NCBI RefSeq assembly: GCF_902459465.1
Contig: NC_047068.1
Coordinates: 15,461,195 to 15,525,194 of the forward strand
Source of the DNA: Asterias rubens
Lineage: Eukaryota; Echinodermata; Asteroidea; Forcipulatida; Asteriidae
Direction of reading: 5' to 3'
DNA length: 64,000 nucleotides
Shown piece after piece: positions 1-12,225 of this stretch (position 1 is its first letter; every line of letters begins with the position of its first letter). The position numbers and the translations under genes were made by a program. The notes beneath the pieces are model-generated. The model ran no database searches. It saw only the letters and a program-made list of their open reading frames with translations, and was not told the DNA's origin.

Positions 1-338
1 TAGTTTACTCCTGGAACCAGATCCAGCCACATAGATTCCGCTAAGTATCACAACAGCACAAACGATTAAAATGAGCACAACAGTCAGACGACAGAGGTTA
101 GTGGAGCATCCTTTCTTCCTCCGTCGTCCCATTGTCCGAGTGTCTTTGTAAAACTCAATCTCTTCCTGGGAGTCATAGCCGTTCTTTGTCGATAGGAGCG
201 GCCCTTTCTGACCGAGGTCTCCAAGTTCAAATAGGGTGTTGTCCTCGTCGAGTTCCTTGTGGTTGATGTCAGTGGACTCTGTCAGGTAGAAGGTGTCCAG
301 AGGGAGCCGCTGGTAGCGTGGCTTGGCACGGGAGCCAC
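1..338 (-). CDS. Internal exon of a type II (signal-anchor) membrane protein, partial
   Basis: Read on the minus strand, an AG acceptor at 340-339 opens an exon that stays open for 112 codons to the window edge. The first two bases (338-337) complete a codon begun in an upstream exon. The product starts with a hydrophilic, acidic stretch (KPRYQRLPLDTFYL, then TDINHKELDEDN). It then has a basic cluster (RRRKK), two Cys, and a hydrophobic segment of about 20 residues (TVVLILIVCAVVILSGIYVA), followed by SGSRSKL at the edge. A cytoplasmic tail, positive residues and a single transmembrane helix are typical of type II membrane enzymes such as ectopeptidases or glycosidases. The ectodomain that would name the family lies outside the window. 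I could not find the upstream exon in 339-3823. Confidence 0.75.
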
Positions 339-858
339 CTTGTGTAGACGAAAAAAATTACGGGCAGGAAAGGAAGAGAAATAAGTTATGGACTTAAGTT
401 AAAATGTGTTATTGACCATCTGATTTTCAAAATAGAAGAAGTTTATGTGTTGGTAATGTAAGTGTCTCTAAACACAATGTACTATTGATCACAGACTCAA
501 CGTCACCAAAGAAACAAGTGCAAAATTTGTCTGAATATTAAATAAGAGTGCTTATAAATACAGATGAGATGGGTGTTATCGTTTAAGCACTGTCTGTATA
601 CTGTACTATTTTTTTTTCGAGCAGTGGCCTAGTGTTAAAGTGTAATATTAATAACAGGGGACAGAACCCTCATCCCCGCCCCCATAAAGGTTTTAAAACT
701 GCAGAAATAAATGGTTTGATACATTAAATTAAATATTGATAACATATTCCCTGACAAACGTATGTATTCGCCCCCCTGCCCCCCCCCCGCCCCCCACCAA
801 TGAAAGTTTAAGCTGTCACTGCACTGCCCAATTTTAAGTCCTGTGAAATAAGAGTAAT

Positions 859-1176
859 AGATGTTAAATTTGCATCGGGGACAAAGAATATTAATTTTTT
901 TGGTTTTTACCCATACACCGATGTGTGTTAGCACTGTGTACTCAGTACTTTCCCCTAGTCCTGTGAAAAAAATATCACAGGCATGTTACTCGGGTGGGAT
1001 TTGAACCCACGACCCTTGCAATTCCAAAACAGTGTCTTACCAACTAGACTACCGAGGTTGCCCGGTAGCTAGAGGCAGTTCGAATCCTATGTTTTGGCAG
1101 CGGGTGCCGCAACAATACAACAGATGTTAAATTTGCATCGGGGACAAAGAATATTAATTTTTTTGGTTTTTACCCA
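859..1176. mobile_element. tRNA-like repeat flanked by perfect 55-bp direct repeats
   Basis: Bases 859-913 and 1122-1176 are identical 55-bp copies. Between them lies a segment containing GGGATTTGAACCCACGA (about 996-1012), whose reverse complement looks like a pol III box B, and a second GTTCGAATCC at 1078-1087. The same family recurs at 30395-30830 and near 63070-63165 (GTGGGATTCGAACCCAC). I interpret it as a tRNA-related SINE or a tandemly duplicated piece of one, not a functional tRNA, because no cloverleaf closes. Confidence 0.6.
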
Positions 1177-2080
1177 AAGCCTTATTGTTTATAAAATAAT
1201 ATTGCTTTATACATGTTATAATATTAATATTGTTGGTGTTTACAATTACAATGTTAACTTACCACCATTAAAAAATGAACCCATTCTTGTGATTCGAAGG
1301 CCTCTCTATCGTTACTTAATCTATATCCAGACGCACGACTAGTGATAATTTTGTAAATTTTACAGTCACGTCAGATAATGATAATACTTAATAGTGAGAC
1401 ATCCTTTTCTAAAAGTAAAAGGGAAATGGTCAATCACCACACAGGTTATCCGACTCAAAGACGAATGGCTTGACAAAATGACAGTCTGAGTCAGTCAGAC
1501 TTCAGAGTGCCGCAGCGTGTGAAGATGGTTAGTCGGCATCTATAGATTGTTAAACTATAGTAAACCATTGTGTTTTCTAACGCGCCCTTGGCATCTTCAG
1601 TATGTAGTTGTTGGGTATTGGTACATAATTAATCTGTTAAAAAGTGTTTCCTGTTTAAGAACACTAACGGATTTGTTTATTGTGACACACATTAAAGTTA
1701 CACGACGACGCGACGACGTCGCAAAATAACTTGTCTAAATTAGTACAGTTGGTTGCTCTTACAATGTGTTGTTGCATTAACACAATTTAAGTCCAGGTTT
1801 CAGACAAGGTTAACTAATGTTTGTCAATAGAGGGCGTAACTTTTAAACGGTCGATGACACGTGCGTTCGCGTGAAGAAGTAAACAGGACAGGGTGTGTGT
1901 GTGGGTTTTTTTTTTTGAAGGCGGAGCTGCACTCGGAACTTGGACTATGGACTGAGTGAGTTGAAACCTGGTCAACTTTGTTTTTGGATCTTGGGGATAT
2001 TACTTCCACTTTTGATTTAAAACTCAACCATGGAATTACACCGAACTTTTGCGGCTCCCTAACTAAAACTGAATAGGCTC

Positions 2081-2286
2081 TTAAAGGCAGTGGACACTAT
2101 TGATAATTGTCAAAGACTAGCCTTCACAGTTGGTGTATCTCAACATATGCATAAAATAACTAACCTGTGAAAATTTGAGCTCAATCGGTCATCGAAGTTG
2201 CGAGATAATAATGAAAGAAAAAACACCATTGTCACACGAAGTTGTGTGCGTTTAGATGGTTGATTTCGAGACCTCAAATTTAATTC
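2081..2286 (+). mobile_element. MITE family A, 5' half copy
   Basis: The copy starts at a TTAA with the terminal inverted repeat AGGCAGTGGACACTATTG and proceeds through the family-specific interior (CTCAACATATGCATAAAATAAC, CACACGAAGTTGTGTGCG, GATTTCGAGACCTCAAATT) before losing similarity. Complete copies are at 20397-20777, 21901-22261, 42784-43097 and 47463-47845. Confidence 0.8.
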
Positions 2287-3050
2287 TATCAATACTTATT
2301 GTTGCTATATCGCATAGCAGCTCTATAGGAAATTGAGCGAAAAGAAATTTACCAACAGAGTCGGATGACTGATATTAACAAAGTTTTTAATTACCTCTTT
2401 TGTTCCTTTATAAAATCAATGTGTACAACTGCAAACCGACATAGGCTTGCGGATATTTAAAAACCAAAAGTATAACTACCCCAACACAAAAGTACTAAAA
2501 ACTTGTCTTTTATAATCTGAAATTTTTATAAGATTTCCCCATGAACACAACTTTCAGCCTCATCAGCAACGAACTTAATTAAAAATTGATTTAATCCCAT
2601 AAGAGAGACCACCATTGTTCATAATCTCAAAATACCCAAACATACACCGAGGGTACATAAAAGCAAAAAGGCACTTTGTAAAATACCAGAATGATATTCA
2701 AAACTCGTTACGTGTTTAGCATTTTGGACTGGTTTTCTCTGTATACTGTTTCGAAGCAATTCTGCAGCTCTTTGAAAATTGGGCTCAGTATTATGTGTTT
2801 GAGTTTTCTTTCCTTCGATTCGAGCGAGACTCCATCACTTATGAGCTTTCGACTCGATCACGCCAAGACAATAGCCTACACCATAACAACTAGCCCAAAT
2901 TATTATTGACTATAGAACTATGATTAAACACTATTTTAAGATTAATAAATGTACCTGGTTGAACCTAGATTGGAGTTAATGACATGACACTGCCGCGTTC
3001 TCTTGTCGACCTTCTTTTAACAAAAGTTAATCCATAAAGCCGGTGTCGCA

Positions 3051-3215
3051 AGCAATGATGTCCTCTATGCAATACTATCCGGAGGACATTATTGCATATG
3101 CAATAATGTCCACCGGACGGTTTTGCATATGCAATCGTGTCCGCCCGGACGCTACTGCATAATGCAGTTGTGTCCGCCCGGACATATTTGCATATGCAGT
3201 TGTGTCCGCCCCCGT
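3051..3215. repeat. Tandem palindromes with TTGCATATGCAA cores
   Basis: About four to five units of roughly 33-34 bp, each a near-perfect palindrome of the form GGAC-N4-TGCATATGCA-N4-GTCC, joined by CGCCC/CACC spacers. The core contains octamer-like half sites (ATGCAA). A looser second cluster follows at 3445-3541. The array sits just beyond the 3' end of the ALDH gene. No protein-coding role is supported. Confidence 0.7.
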
Positions 3216-3444
3216 GCAAAACCGTCCTTGCAGTAAATTAAACGCCCTTGGTCGACGGAACACGTTCGCCTTTTTTTTACAAGCTAAGTGCATGTCATGA
3301 ACGACATGTAATGGGAAATGTTCGGCCGTTGGATATTCGCTGCAATCATTTTACGTGAATATTCATGCTGCATATACATGTACGTAGGTTCAGTAAATGC
3401 ACGCTTGCTACGCGCGCACATACCATGTACAGTCGTGTACAAGT

Positions 3445-3541
3445 CCACCTGACGGTTTTTGCATAGCCCCGGACACGATTGCATAAACATTATGCAAAAG
3501 TGTCCGGAGCGGACAGTATTGCATGGCGGACATAATTGCAT
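3445..3541. repeat. Second cluster of GCAT/GGAC palindromic units
   Basis: The segment repeats the elements of the 3051-3215 array (CCGGACACGATTGCAT, TTATGCAAAAGTGTCCGG, GCGGACATAATTGCAT) in degenerate form. About 230 bp of ordinary sequence separates the two clusters, which suggests a decayed larger array. Confidence 0.6.
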
Positions 3542-3610
3542 CTGACACCGGTTTATAGTCGGGCGCGCGATGGAAATCTTGCGTGCGATCCTAAGCTAAG
3601 ACTGAGGCCT

Positions 3611-3740
3611 CAAAACTGTGGCCGAATCCGAATTGGCGGCTACGGCTGTTGCTAAGGACGTCCTATACCTCAATGCATGGTGACGCGGAAATCTAGCCGT
3701 AGCCGTAGCTGTAGCCGCTAATTCGGACACGGCCTGTGTC
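3611..3740. mobile_element. Foldback element (family FB1)
   Basis: The left arm GGCCGAATCCGAATTGGCGG pairs with the right arm ending CCGCTAATTCGGACACGGCC, separated by a short interior (GACGTCCTATACCTCAATGC). Related copies occur at 23641-23873, which shares GTCCTATACTTTAATGCAT, and at about 33733-33850. This is a non-autonomous inverted-repeat transposon. Confidence 0.7.
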
Positions 3741-3823
3741 TTTTTATAATCGCGCGTCAAGATTTCAATGGTTACATTAATTTGTTTAATGGCAGATGAC
3801 AAGAATGCCTGTTGATGTTCAGC

Positions 3824-6800
3824 TTAAGTGTTTTTCTCTGGAACTTTGATGACCACCTGAAACAGAAACGACAAAGTGAAATTATTGATGTTTAATTAAT
3901 TAGTTCAGAACAGTGTTCAGTTAACATAATTGGCTCGAGTAATTCTCAAGGACTTTGGTGTTGCTTAGCGAACCATATAAAGAGCACAATTATTATTGTC
4001 AAGCTCTGGTGTTTCTGATTAGTAGAGTGTGGGTTCGAGTCCCGCTTGTGACACTCTTGTCCGTGAGAATATACTTTATAGGTTATCATTTTATATAAAT
4101 TACAGTAAACTGTTCTGCCCCAGACTTTATCACAACCAGTCCCATAAAACAAACTGTATCCAACAATGTATTTGCATAGTGTTTCAAAGCAAACACACAC
4201 ACAAACCAACAAGCACAATATGAAAAATGCTTTAAACAATGAATTCTTACCGTTTTGATCTCACAGTATTCTTTGAAGCCATCTTCACCTCTGAAAAGTA
4301 CAAACAATTAAAACAAAAATTGATAATCGTTGGTACAAAATGTTCTATAGGTTTCATCAAAGGTTGAGATATATTGCATTTGATAATGTGTGAAGTAAAG
4401 TCTGTCCACCTCTGCGCATAAAAAACCCCGAAACGGTTGACTTAATAAACCGTGGCTAGTCAGCATTTTTTGTGGCATGTCTAGACTTTATCATTAATAA
4501 CAACATTATTCTTTCATCCAAATTATCTCCCAATTCAAATTGGGTTGTTTGTGACAAATCGAAGGGCAATCTATGATATAAAAGATAAAAAGATATGTGC
4601 TCTCATATCCAGACAGTCGGCAGGCTGGTCTGTTTGTTAGTAACCACGAGCTCAAACATTCGACTTTTAGATAAAGGTTGTCAAAGTTCAATGGGGTTTC
4701 AAATTTTCAAACAAAGTAAATCTCAGTCCAATCGTAGATTGATGCCCAATACATTTAGAACTCCCTTTTGCTTTTGAGCACATTCGTATTTAAACCTTTG
4801 TTGGTCATGCTGGTTTCACTCCATATTGTACAAGAACGAAAGTATTCCCAAACTGACCGAAGTATACAAATAAAATATTAATTTATTGAAAACAAAATAA
4901 AATTACTTGACATACCCTTCTCTTCCCACACCAGACATCTTGTAGCCACCGAATGGAATCATGGGACTGAACATCCCATAGTTATTAACCCTGTGCCAAC
5001 AATAGAACAACAAAACAATGTTATAAACAAACAGTAATTTGCATAGCAAGGATTGTGTGATCAAAAATGGGCTATAACGTATTTTTTTTCAAATGCGTGC
5101 CAACTATATATCTCTACTAATATTTTTTGACAATATTATTATAGGCCCACGTTAAAAAAAATGAGATTTTTTTTTCTTCAAATAAAATCACCCATAAATC
5201 ATGTGAAGCAAAACAGTTTGCTATTGTGAGTCGTAGGCCTATAAACACATCATTAGTTTCTTAATGATGATAAAAAACTCATTTTAGTTTTCAACGAGAA
5301 AACATAACTAACTCACCAAATAAGTCCAGCCCTAATTGTGTTGGCAACAGTGAGAGCTTTGTTGATATCCTTAGTGAACACCGCTCCCGCCAGTCCGTAA
5401 GTTGTCTTGTTGGCTCGCTCTGTCACTTCCTCGACGGTTTTAAACTTCAAGATCTGCTGCACGGGCCCAAAAATCTAGCAAAAAAAAGAAGAACAAAAAA
5501 AAAGACTGTAGATGATGTGGTCTTCTTTACTGGATGATCTAAATTCTCAAGTTTAAACAGTACAGCAGAGCGAACAAAATAATGACACCTAGTTTAGTTT
5601 GCTTATAATTATAAGCGTAAAATTTGTATTCATTTCGAGGGTATAATGCATTATACCAACACCCTAGGGACTTAATTTTCACCCAAGTTTTAGCAGTGTA
5701 TTTATTGACCAAACACGAAGTACATGATTTGCCAGGCCCATCAGTATGTGTATTATCATCTTGTTAACAAATCTGTTAAGAACCCCAAAGTTCTGATCAA
5801 ATGAAATGCAAAGCTAAAAACAAAAACTCGTGTGTATTTAATTAATGTCATTGGTTTAGAATTTGTAACTTAATTGGTTCACGTCCTACCTCTTCTTTGG
5901 CTATTCTCATGTGATCCTGTACGTCAGAAAAGACTGTACTCTCCACGAAGAAACCCTCAGTGCCAAGACGTTTACCCCCGCACTGAAGTGTAGCTCCTTC
6001 AGACTTGCCACTCTCAATCAGCTCTAAGACCTTGTCCAGCTGCTCCTGGTCAATCTGAGAAAGGGACAAAGATGTAACGATCAGGCTGAGCCAGAGTTCA
6101 TCATTTATTATTATTTTTGGCTTTTTGGTGATCATGACCGATAGATTCTGACGTAAAATTTACCGGGGAAAAAAATTCGGCACAACATTTGTCCAGACAA
6201 ACAAAATGAGGACTACCAGATTTGGTAAGCTTTGCTTGCCTCTATGAATGTGCGAATGTGCCCTGTGCGAAGTGGGTCGGTAACCAAAAATAATTCGTGA
6301 TGTAGTACATTTCTTGAAAATCATTCCCCCAGAATAAACGTGTTTTTCTCTTTTTTTCCCCCTTTCTATTAACAACACCGAATTGGTGTGTTTCATCCTT
6401 AGGCCTTTTTAAACAGACAGATTCCATCAACTCAGATTTGTTTTATTCTTCCTCCATGTTTGAAAGGAGACCGCGGCAACTAAGCTTAATTTTGAAGCAT
6501 CATTAAAGTAACATCCAGTTGTCGCTCACCTGTGGTCCACCCTCAGTGCCTTCACAAGTTGGATCTCCAACTTTTCTCTTGAGGGCTCTCGCTTTGCTCT
6601 TCTTAACAAATTCATCATAGATGTCTTCGTGGACGAAGGTCCTGGTGCCAGCACAGCATATCTGGCCGGAGTGGTTGAAGATACCAATGTGGCTGGTCTC
6701 CACTGCGTAGTCCACTACAATCAATTAACAATTAATAAGTCTCTCTTCCACAGTTGAACGTTTTTTTGAAAATCTTCAAATGTTGGGCGTATTTAATAAC

Positions 6801-9800
6801 CGCATTGTCTTTACATTTTTGTTTGGTACATCACTTAGAAAGTGCAAGCATTACAGGACTTTGAATTGAATTAACAAAACTTGTATACAACAAGCAATTG
6901 CAAGTCTTGATACAATTAAAGAGCTTACTGTCACAGTCAGCGAAGACAACATTGGGACTTTTCCCTCCCAGCTCAAGGTGCACCTTCTTCAAGTTGCTGT
7001 CAGCCCCAGCACGCTGGATGATACGCCCAACCTAAACAATATCAGAGTCCAGCAAATACAGTAAAATGTAACTAACTGTTAAAGTTATGTGGCCATTGGG
7101 AGAGGGGGTCCATATTCCCCACAGGAATTTAGTTTCCCCTTGTTTGATCATCCACTCCTCACCCAAGTTTCCCTTAAACACAGATATGGTGTAAGAAGTA
7201 TTACGTAGTAAACTTTCAGGCAGCCATAACTTTGTGTATAATCTCTGTAGAGAGGAGTGTTGGCTCTAAAATAATTTTTTATTTGTTTTATAAAACCCAA
7301 AGACAGTGAAGGGATAAATAAGGTCATAGGTCGATCTTTACCTCAGTTGACCCCGTGAAGGTCACCATGTCAACATCCATACTCTCTGTAAGACCTGCTC
7401 CAGCGGTGGGTCCATATCCAGGCACAATGTTTATAACACCCGGTGGAAATCCAGCCTAGACCCAAGAAGAAAAAAAAACGCATTTAAAAAATGTGATTTT
7501 AATTTCGTTTTTGAAAAAAAAAATGAAGTATCACGAGTACCTGCAGACATAGGAGATGTATTGTTAGTTTGTTGTCTTACTGTTGTTTATTATTTCAGTG
7601 TAACATTCAGTTTTTGTCGGTTACTTTTATATACTCATTTTGTACAAATCCCAAGTACTTCAAAATGTTCGAACTTTAAAATGTGAGATTTTTTGAAGAA
7701 AATGGACGGGAAAGTATAGATTCGTGGATAGAATATATATTATTTTAGTAACGCATTTACACTTCTATAGAGTATATTAAGCCATTGATTATGGACTCAC
7801 AGTTTCAATGAATTTGATTTCTCAATATTGACTGTAGATTCGTAAAATTACTCATGAGTATAATCTGCTTGCCATCATTCATTTGTTGTAAGCATCTTTA
7901 TAAGAGAACAAAATGTGAACCAATTAACACCTAAGTTACCTCTTTAACGAGTGAAGCGATGTGGAGTGCAGTCAGGGGTGTCTGCTCAGCAGGTTTGACC
8001 ACTACACAGTTCCCTACGGTCAGGCAGCAAGTCAACTTAGCTCCCATCAGCAAGCATGGGAAGTTCCATGGGATGATTGCTCCAACAACACCCACGGGCT
8101 CGTAGCGAGAGTAGCAGAAATAATCACCATCTATTTTTAAAAAATTTGAGAAGAGCAGACTCCATTTATAGGAGGTACGCCCCTTTCACCCCTTTCATGA
8201 CGTCACAAGCCCCTAAAATAGTCCTCTCAGTCTCACTGAGGTCAAAGAAGAGCTATTGGTCAAGAGTCTTGTCAGCGCAGACAATGCACATCAAAGATGG
8301 CGGCAGGGACGATGAAACAAATTTTTGAAGGTCATAGGTTTGTGGGGTTGTTCTCTTTCATTTTTTCGAACATAAAGGTTGCATAAAGTATAAACTTGAA
8401 CAACTTTGGAGGGTGAAGGTGTGGGTGTTGCTTCGTGATATAACCTGTGCATTTCCTATCTTCTGTATCCTTTTTAAAGTTGTTTTGGGCAAAAAGCCCT
8501 TTGCCAATATTATCTTCCTATCCCAGTTGCGTCCACTTATTGACGCATTTTCTCATGTGACTCAGAGACACATTCACAACTGCTAGGGAATAGGGATGTA
8601 TGTTATGCATTCCCCAGCCTCGTTCCCAGTGGTGTATACGACCTGTGCATCTCCCTGCAGCACAATATCCATGTGATCCCCCATTGCCAATCAGCAGTTA
8701 GCAAAAGTCATTACGATATCCATGTGATCCCCCATTGCCATTCCCACGTCACACACTGCTATACTGCTTCAAAGCTGACATAATAATGTGTTAACGTTCC
8801 AAACAGTGTAATTACGTCTCTTTTTTTATTTTATAGATGATAGAATCACCTCAACTACGTCATAAGCTGGAAACAAAAAAGGCTAGATTATATAGTTTGT
8901 AAAGTCAGGTTTCTTGCCACTCACCCAAAGGGATGGTTTTTCCGTGCAGTTTGTCGGCATACCCGGCACCGTAACGTAAGAAACTGATGCACCCCATCAC
9001 GCTACCCGTTGCTAATTGGACAGTCATTCCATTGTCCATAATCTCCAAGTCCTACATTCATTTACAATTAACAACGGGATTGAAGAAAAACAGAACATTT
9101 GTAATGATTCAAAACAAAATAATATAAGTAGAGGATTTGAAACTTTGCACGGCGGGAATACGATGTGGAAAGGTTTGCGGTAACACCATGCAAAGACTAT
9201 CTCTAAATGAGGTGGTTCTGGAAAGTTGGTTATCAAATAACAATATCTTTTGGAGAAATTAACTATATCGTCCTATAAATTATTTTATGGCCAGAAACTT
9301 TCCCTTCGCCCGCCCTTGCTTTGTCTAATCTGGTATACAATACAGTGCGTCAAGGGAAGACAATTTGGGGGTTGGACACTCCGGCTTACCAAGGACCCTC
9401 CATGATAGGATTGGCTAACACTGCCTCATCCCAGGGCCAATCATTCTCGCCTATTTTACGTTACATGCCCTTTTCGAAACCAACACTTCCCCTTCCACAA
9501 CCCCGGTGTTTGAAGACACCAAAAGGGCGCGCGTTTTAAAATGACTGTGACCAATTTCATCTAAGCAAAGAATATATTGCTTAACAGTGATTGTCTGTTA
9601 AGCAGAAATTGGCAGGATACCAGTCACTTTTGTACGGCACAATAATTTGTTCTAAGCTTTTTGAGCTCTATGAAATTTGGACCTGGTGGGGCTTAGGTCT
9701 GGGCCCAAGCCAGTGGTTTCAAAAAGGCTCATAAATAAATTACCCTGAGGTATTCTACATCTCGCTCGATCAAGTTAGCCAATTTGTTCATAAGAGCAGC

Positions 9801-12225
9801 TCGTCCAGTTGCGTCCATACGTCGCCATGGTGATCCCAACTTGAAGGCATCCTGTGCTGCTTTAATTGCCTTGTTAATGTCAGCCTGTTAAGAAAACAAC
9901 GGGAACTTAATTTGAAGACAATCACAGTTTATGACAAGATTTCCAACAAAGGGAAGGTATACGTTTGGTAATCGACCACTTTTAAAACTAATAGAAATAA
10001 AAACATACTTTGTAATAGAAAGTACATCAGCTTTTGGTTAATTTAAAGCGTTTTAGGAATCATTTCACCTTGAGGTAAGATGGTCAGGGAAAAGGATTTC
10101 AGTTTTTATCCCCGAAACGCTACTGTCAGTAACATCTCTCAGATTCCAATTACGGATAATTCTTCCTGCAAGGACAAGGACATTATAACCGCTCTGGACG
10201 TTGTCAAATTCCTTTGGAATGACAGGAAGATTTGCAAAAACCTTCGATACTTTACAGAATGTAGTATGGGATAAACACAATCATTGTTCTTTTTTTTTTT
10301 GTCGGAAAGCTTACTGGAATTAGAACCATTTTGTCTGTGAAATATTTTCCTCTGAAATGCGAAATGCAACAGCTGCGTTCGGTTGTTACAACCAACAAAG
10401 GACAATGTTTTTGTAACAATTGTGCATGTTTTGTTTTACTAACGGTTTCTCCTGACCCATACAACTGAATGAGATAGTACTGGATGAGGCCACATTTGCC
10501 CAGGTTTTTTATTTCATGTATTTCACGTTGGTCACGAAGACATGAACACTTGTCTGCGAGTATTTCGTCAGCTCTACTAATTCTACATATCCCAATAAAG
10601 CCTGTTACTGGTCCATTGGAGTCACATAAGATTCAGATTTAAAGAAACACGTTGCCTTGGATCGGTCAAGTTGGTCTTCGAAAAGCGTTTGTTACCGAAT
10701 ACAATGATCCACACAAAATTGCCTCGAAATTGCGTGGCTTTCCTTGTACTTTGCGAACACGGTCGGCCATTTTGACTCCCATAATGGCAGACCGTGGTGG
10801 TGGTCGACGAGGTAAAAAGAAAAACCACGCAATTTCGAGTGATACTTGTGTGGGTCATTATATTCTACTTTTAAAATATCTTTCTAAACAATTGCTTTAT
10901 ATAACAAACGGTTACTAACGCTTTTCAAAGACCAACTCGACCGATCCAAGGCAACGTGTTCCTTTAATCATACGTCATATGCTAGTGTCTCTCCGTCTAG
11001 TTCAGCAGTGCACTGCAGTGTGAAATATAGCATTCTACATAGCTATCTGCAAAACTGGGTTGAATATCACGATTTCGGGCACAAATCGCAAATATTTAAA
11101 TGAATATTTACGTGAATATTTGCGATTTGGGCAAAAATCGTGAATATTTACGTGAATATTTACGTAAATATTTGCGTTTGGTCACAAATCGCAAATATTG
11201 ACGTAAATATTGACATGAATATTATTTGCGATTTAGGGCAAAATCCATAAATATGTACGTAACTATTTACGTAAATACATATGTTCAATGTCCCTTCAGG
11301 GCCACCATACATTCGCGAGGCGTATGAACCGGACTTTATTCCCTCAACGGTCTAATTGTCTTTACCTTGTCTCCTTCCTGAACCTCAGCAGTCTTCTTCC
11401 CTGTGGTGGGGTTAACAGTCGCAAATTTCTTACCACTCACTGAGTCCACAAACTCATTGTTGATGAAGATCTGTCATGCAAAAAAAAAGAAGTATTTTTC
11501 ATACACCGATTCTGTACACAGCGGATGCTGGCAGATACTTGTCCCGCCCCTCCTAACCAGTATTAATCAACGATCTATGTTCAATAAAACCACCTCTATG
11601 ACGTGTGGCACGGTCCAGCTTAGGATAGCATGGCATGTGAGCTGACCAGTGTGTGCGATGTGGTTAATGAAAATAATTATTTAAATCTGTCAACATAATT
11701 ATTATGTGCATACAACGTAATGACAATAATATAGAAGTCTTTAAAGCGCACGTATCTACCAAGCGCATATTATTTATTAATACAGAAAGAGAGGTTATTG
11801 AAAGTTGTAACCTGAGACAAAATGCAGCACCTTTTGGTTTACAAGGTGCTACGGTGCATTTAGCAGCCACAGCCAGGAACACCGGGGGAACCCCTTCTCT
11901 TTTCGATAAGTGCACTGGGTTATTTTACATGCGTTACACAACACATGGGACCAACGGCTTTTACGTCTCATCCGAAGGACGAAGCAATTAAGGACACAAG
12001 TGTCATGGCTGGGGATACGTACGGTACCCCTCTTCAGGGTTCTGAAGAGGGTATTTCACATGCCACGCATACCGGGGCAATCATGACAGTGCAGAGGCTT
12101 GCTGAGTGGGGCGTGCCACACATGTAATTAATTAGAAACAAAGCAAAATAATATACTTATATTAACCTAGCGAATAACGTTTAATCACAACTTACCTGTG
12201 TGTATTTGACAGCTGGCGGGGCCAT
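3824..12225 (-). CDS. Aldehyde dehydrogenase, ALDH1/ALDH2 type (cytosolic retinal-dehydrogenase-like), complete
   Basis: NAD(P)+-dependent oxidation of aldehydes to acids. Thirteen minus-strand coding exons have consistent phases: 12225-12196, 11470-11366, 9884-9744, 9051-8925, 8130-7940, 7455-7342, 7031-6929, 6714-6530, 6054-5890, 5474-5317, 4990-4916, 4290-4251, 3856-3824 (stop at 3826-3824). They total 1467 nt, or 488 aa. Visible motifs are IIPWNFP (Asn157), VVKPAEQTP (Lys180), TGSTE (about 232-236), LELGGKSP (general base Glu256), GQICCAG (nucleophile Cys290) and EEIFGPV (Glu387). The Asn-Glu, Glu-Cys and Cys-Glu spacings of 99, 34 and 97 equal those of ALDH2. The N-terminus [10 protein letters not shown] lacks a mitochondrial presequence, so the enzyme is probably cytosolic and nearest ALDH1A/ALDH1. 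Whether retinal is the substrate cannot be read from the sequence. The introns carry MITEs and SINE pieces. Confidence 0.95.
4013..4070 (+). mobile_element. SINE tRNA-like head fragment in last ALDH intron
   Basis: AGAGTGTGGGTTCGAGTCCC followed by GCTTGTGACACTCTTGTCCG matches the tRNA-derived head shared with 38406-38757, 48670-48760 and 33395-33440. The GGTTCGAGTCC is a box B-like pol III element. No tail is recognisable. Confidence 0.5.
9553..9690. mobile_element. MITE family C copy in ALDH intron 3
   Basis: Family C is recognised by GAGCTCTATGAAATTTGGACC at one end and internal GCTTAACA, CAGGATACCAGTCAC and GTTCTAAGC motifs. Other copies are at 18488-18622, 30516-30730, 41353-41905 and 42659-43124. 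This copy is degenerate at its left end. Confidence 0.55.
10643..10963 (+). mobile_element. MITE family B, complete, in ALDH intron 2
   Basis: The element is bounded by TTAA on both sides (10639-10642 and 10964-10967). Its long terminal inverted repeats read AAACACGTTGCCTTGGATCG at the left and CGATCCAAGGCAACGTGTTC at the right, continuing inward (AGTTGGTCTTCGAAAAGCG / CGCTTTTCAAAGACCAACT). The TTAA target duplication is the hallmark of piggyBac-type transposition. Copies also lie at 33910-34178 and 41412-41769. Confidence 0.8.
11050..11282. repeat. Tandem AT-rich array with TTACGTAA cores in ALDH intron 2
   Basis: About four degenerate units carry (C/T)GATTTNGGGCANAAATCG followed by GAATATTTACGTGAATATTT-type sequence. 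ATTTACGTAAAT occurs twice, and related ACGTGAAT or GACGTAAAT cores several times. TTACGTAA is a palindromic site bound by PAR-bZIP, C/EBP and NFIL3-type factors. The array lies about 85 bp from exon 2. A regulatory role is inference. Confidence 0.6.
11880..12030 (+). mobile_element. SINE body fragment in ALDH intron 1
   Basis: Contains GATAAGTGCACTGGGTTATTT, GGGACCAACGGCTTTTACG, CCGAAGGACGAAGCAATTA and GGACACAAGTGTCATG. These blocks also appear, in the same order, in the SINE fragment at 40065-40215 (GAAGCAATTATGGTTAAGTG, GGGCACAAGTGTCATGAC). I recognise this arrangement as a SINE class common in marine deuterostome genomes. No coding content. Confidence 0.55.

Larger units (their letters stand above)
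339..3050. other. Non-coding stretch left of the ALDH gene
   Basis: I see no supportable exon here. It holds the tRNA-like repeat at 859-1176, a half copy of MITE family A at 2081-2286, short C/G homopolymer runs near 770-796, and otherwise AT-rich sequence. It may include the intron upstream of the 1-338 exon and the promoter or first exon of that gene. An ORF of about 67 codons at 1824-2027 (minus) has no coding features. Confidence 0.5.

Noticed and set aside
3051..3215. CRISPR-like direct repeats
   Set aside because: The units are contiguous palindromes without unique spacers, in a eukaryotic genome.
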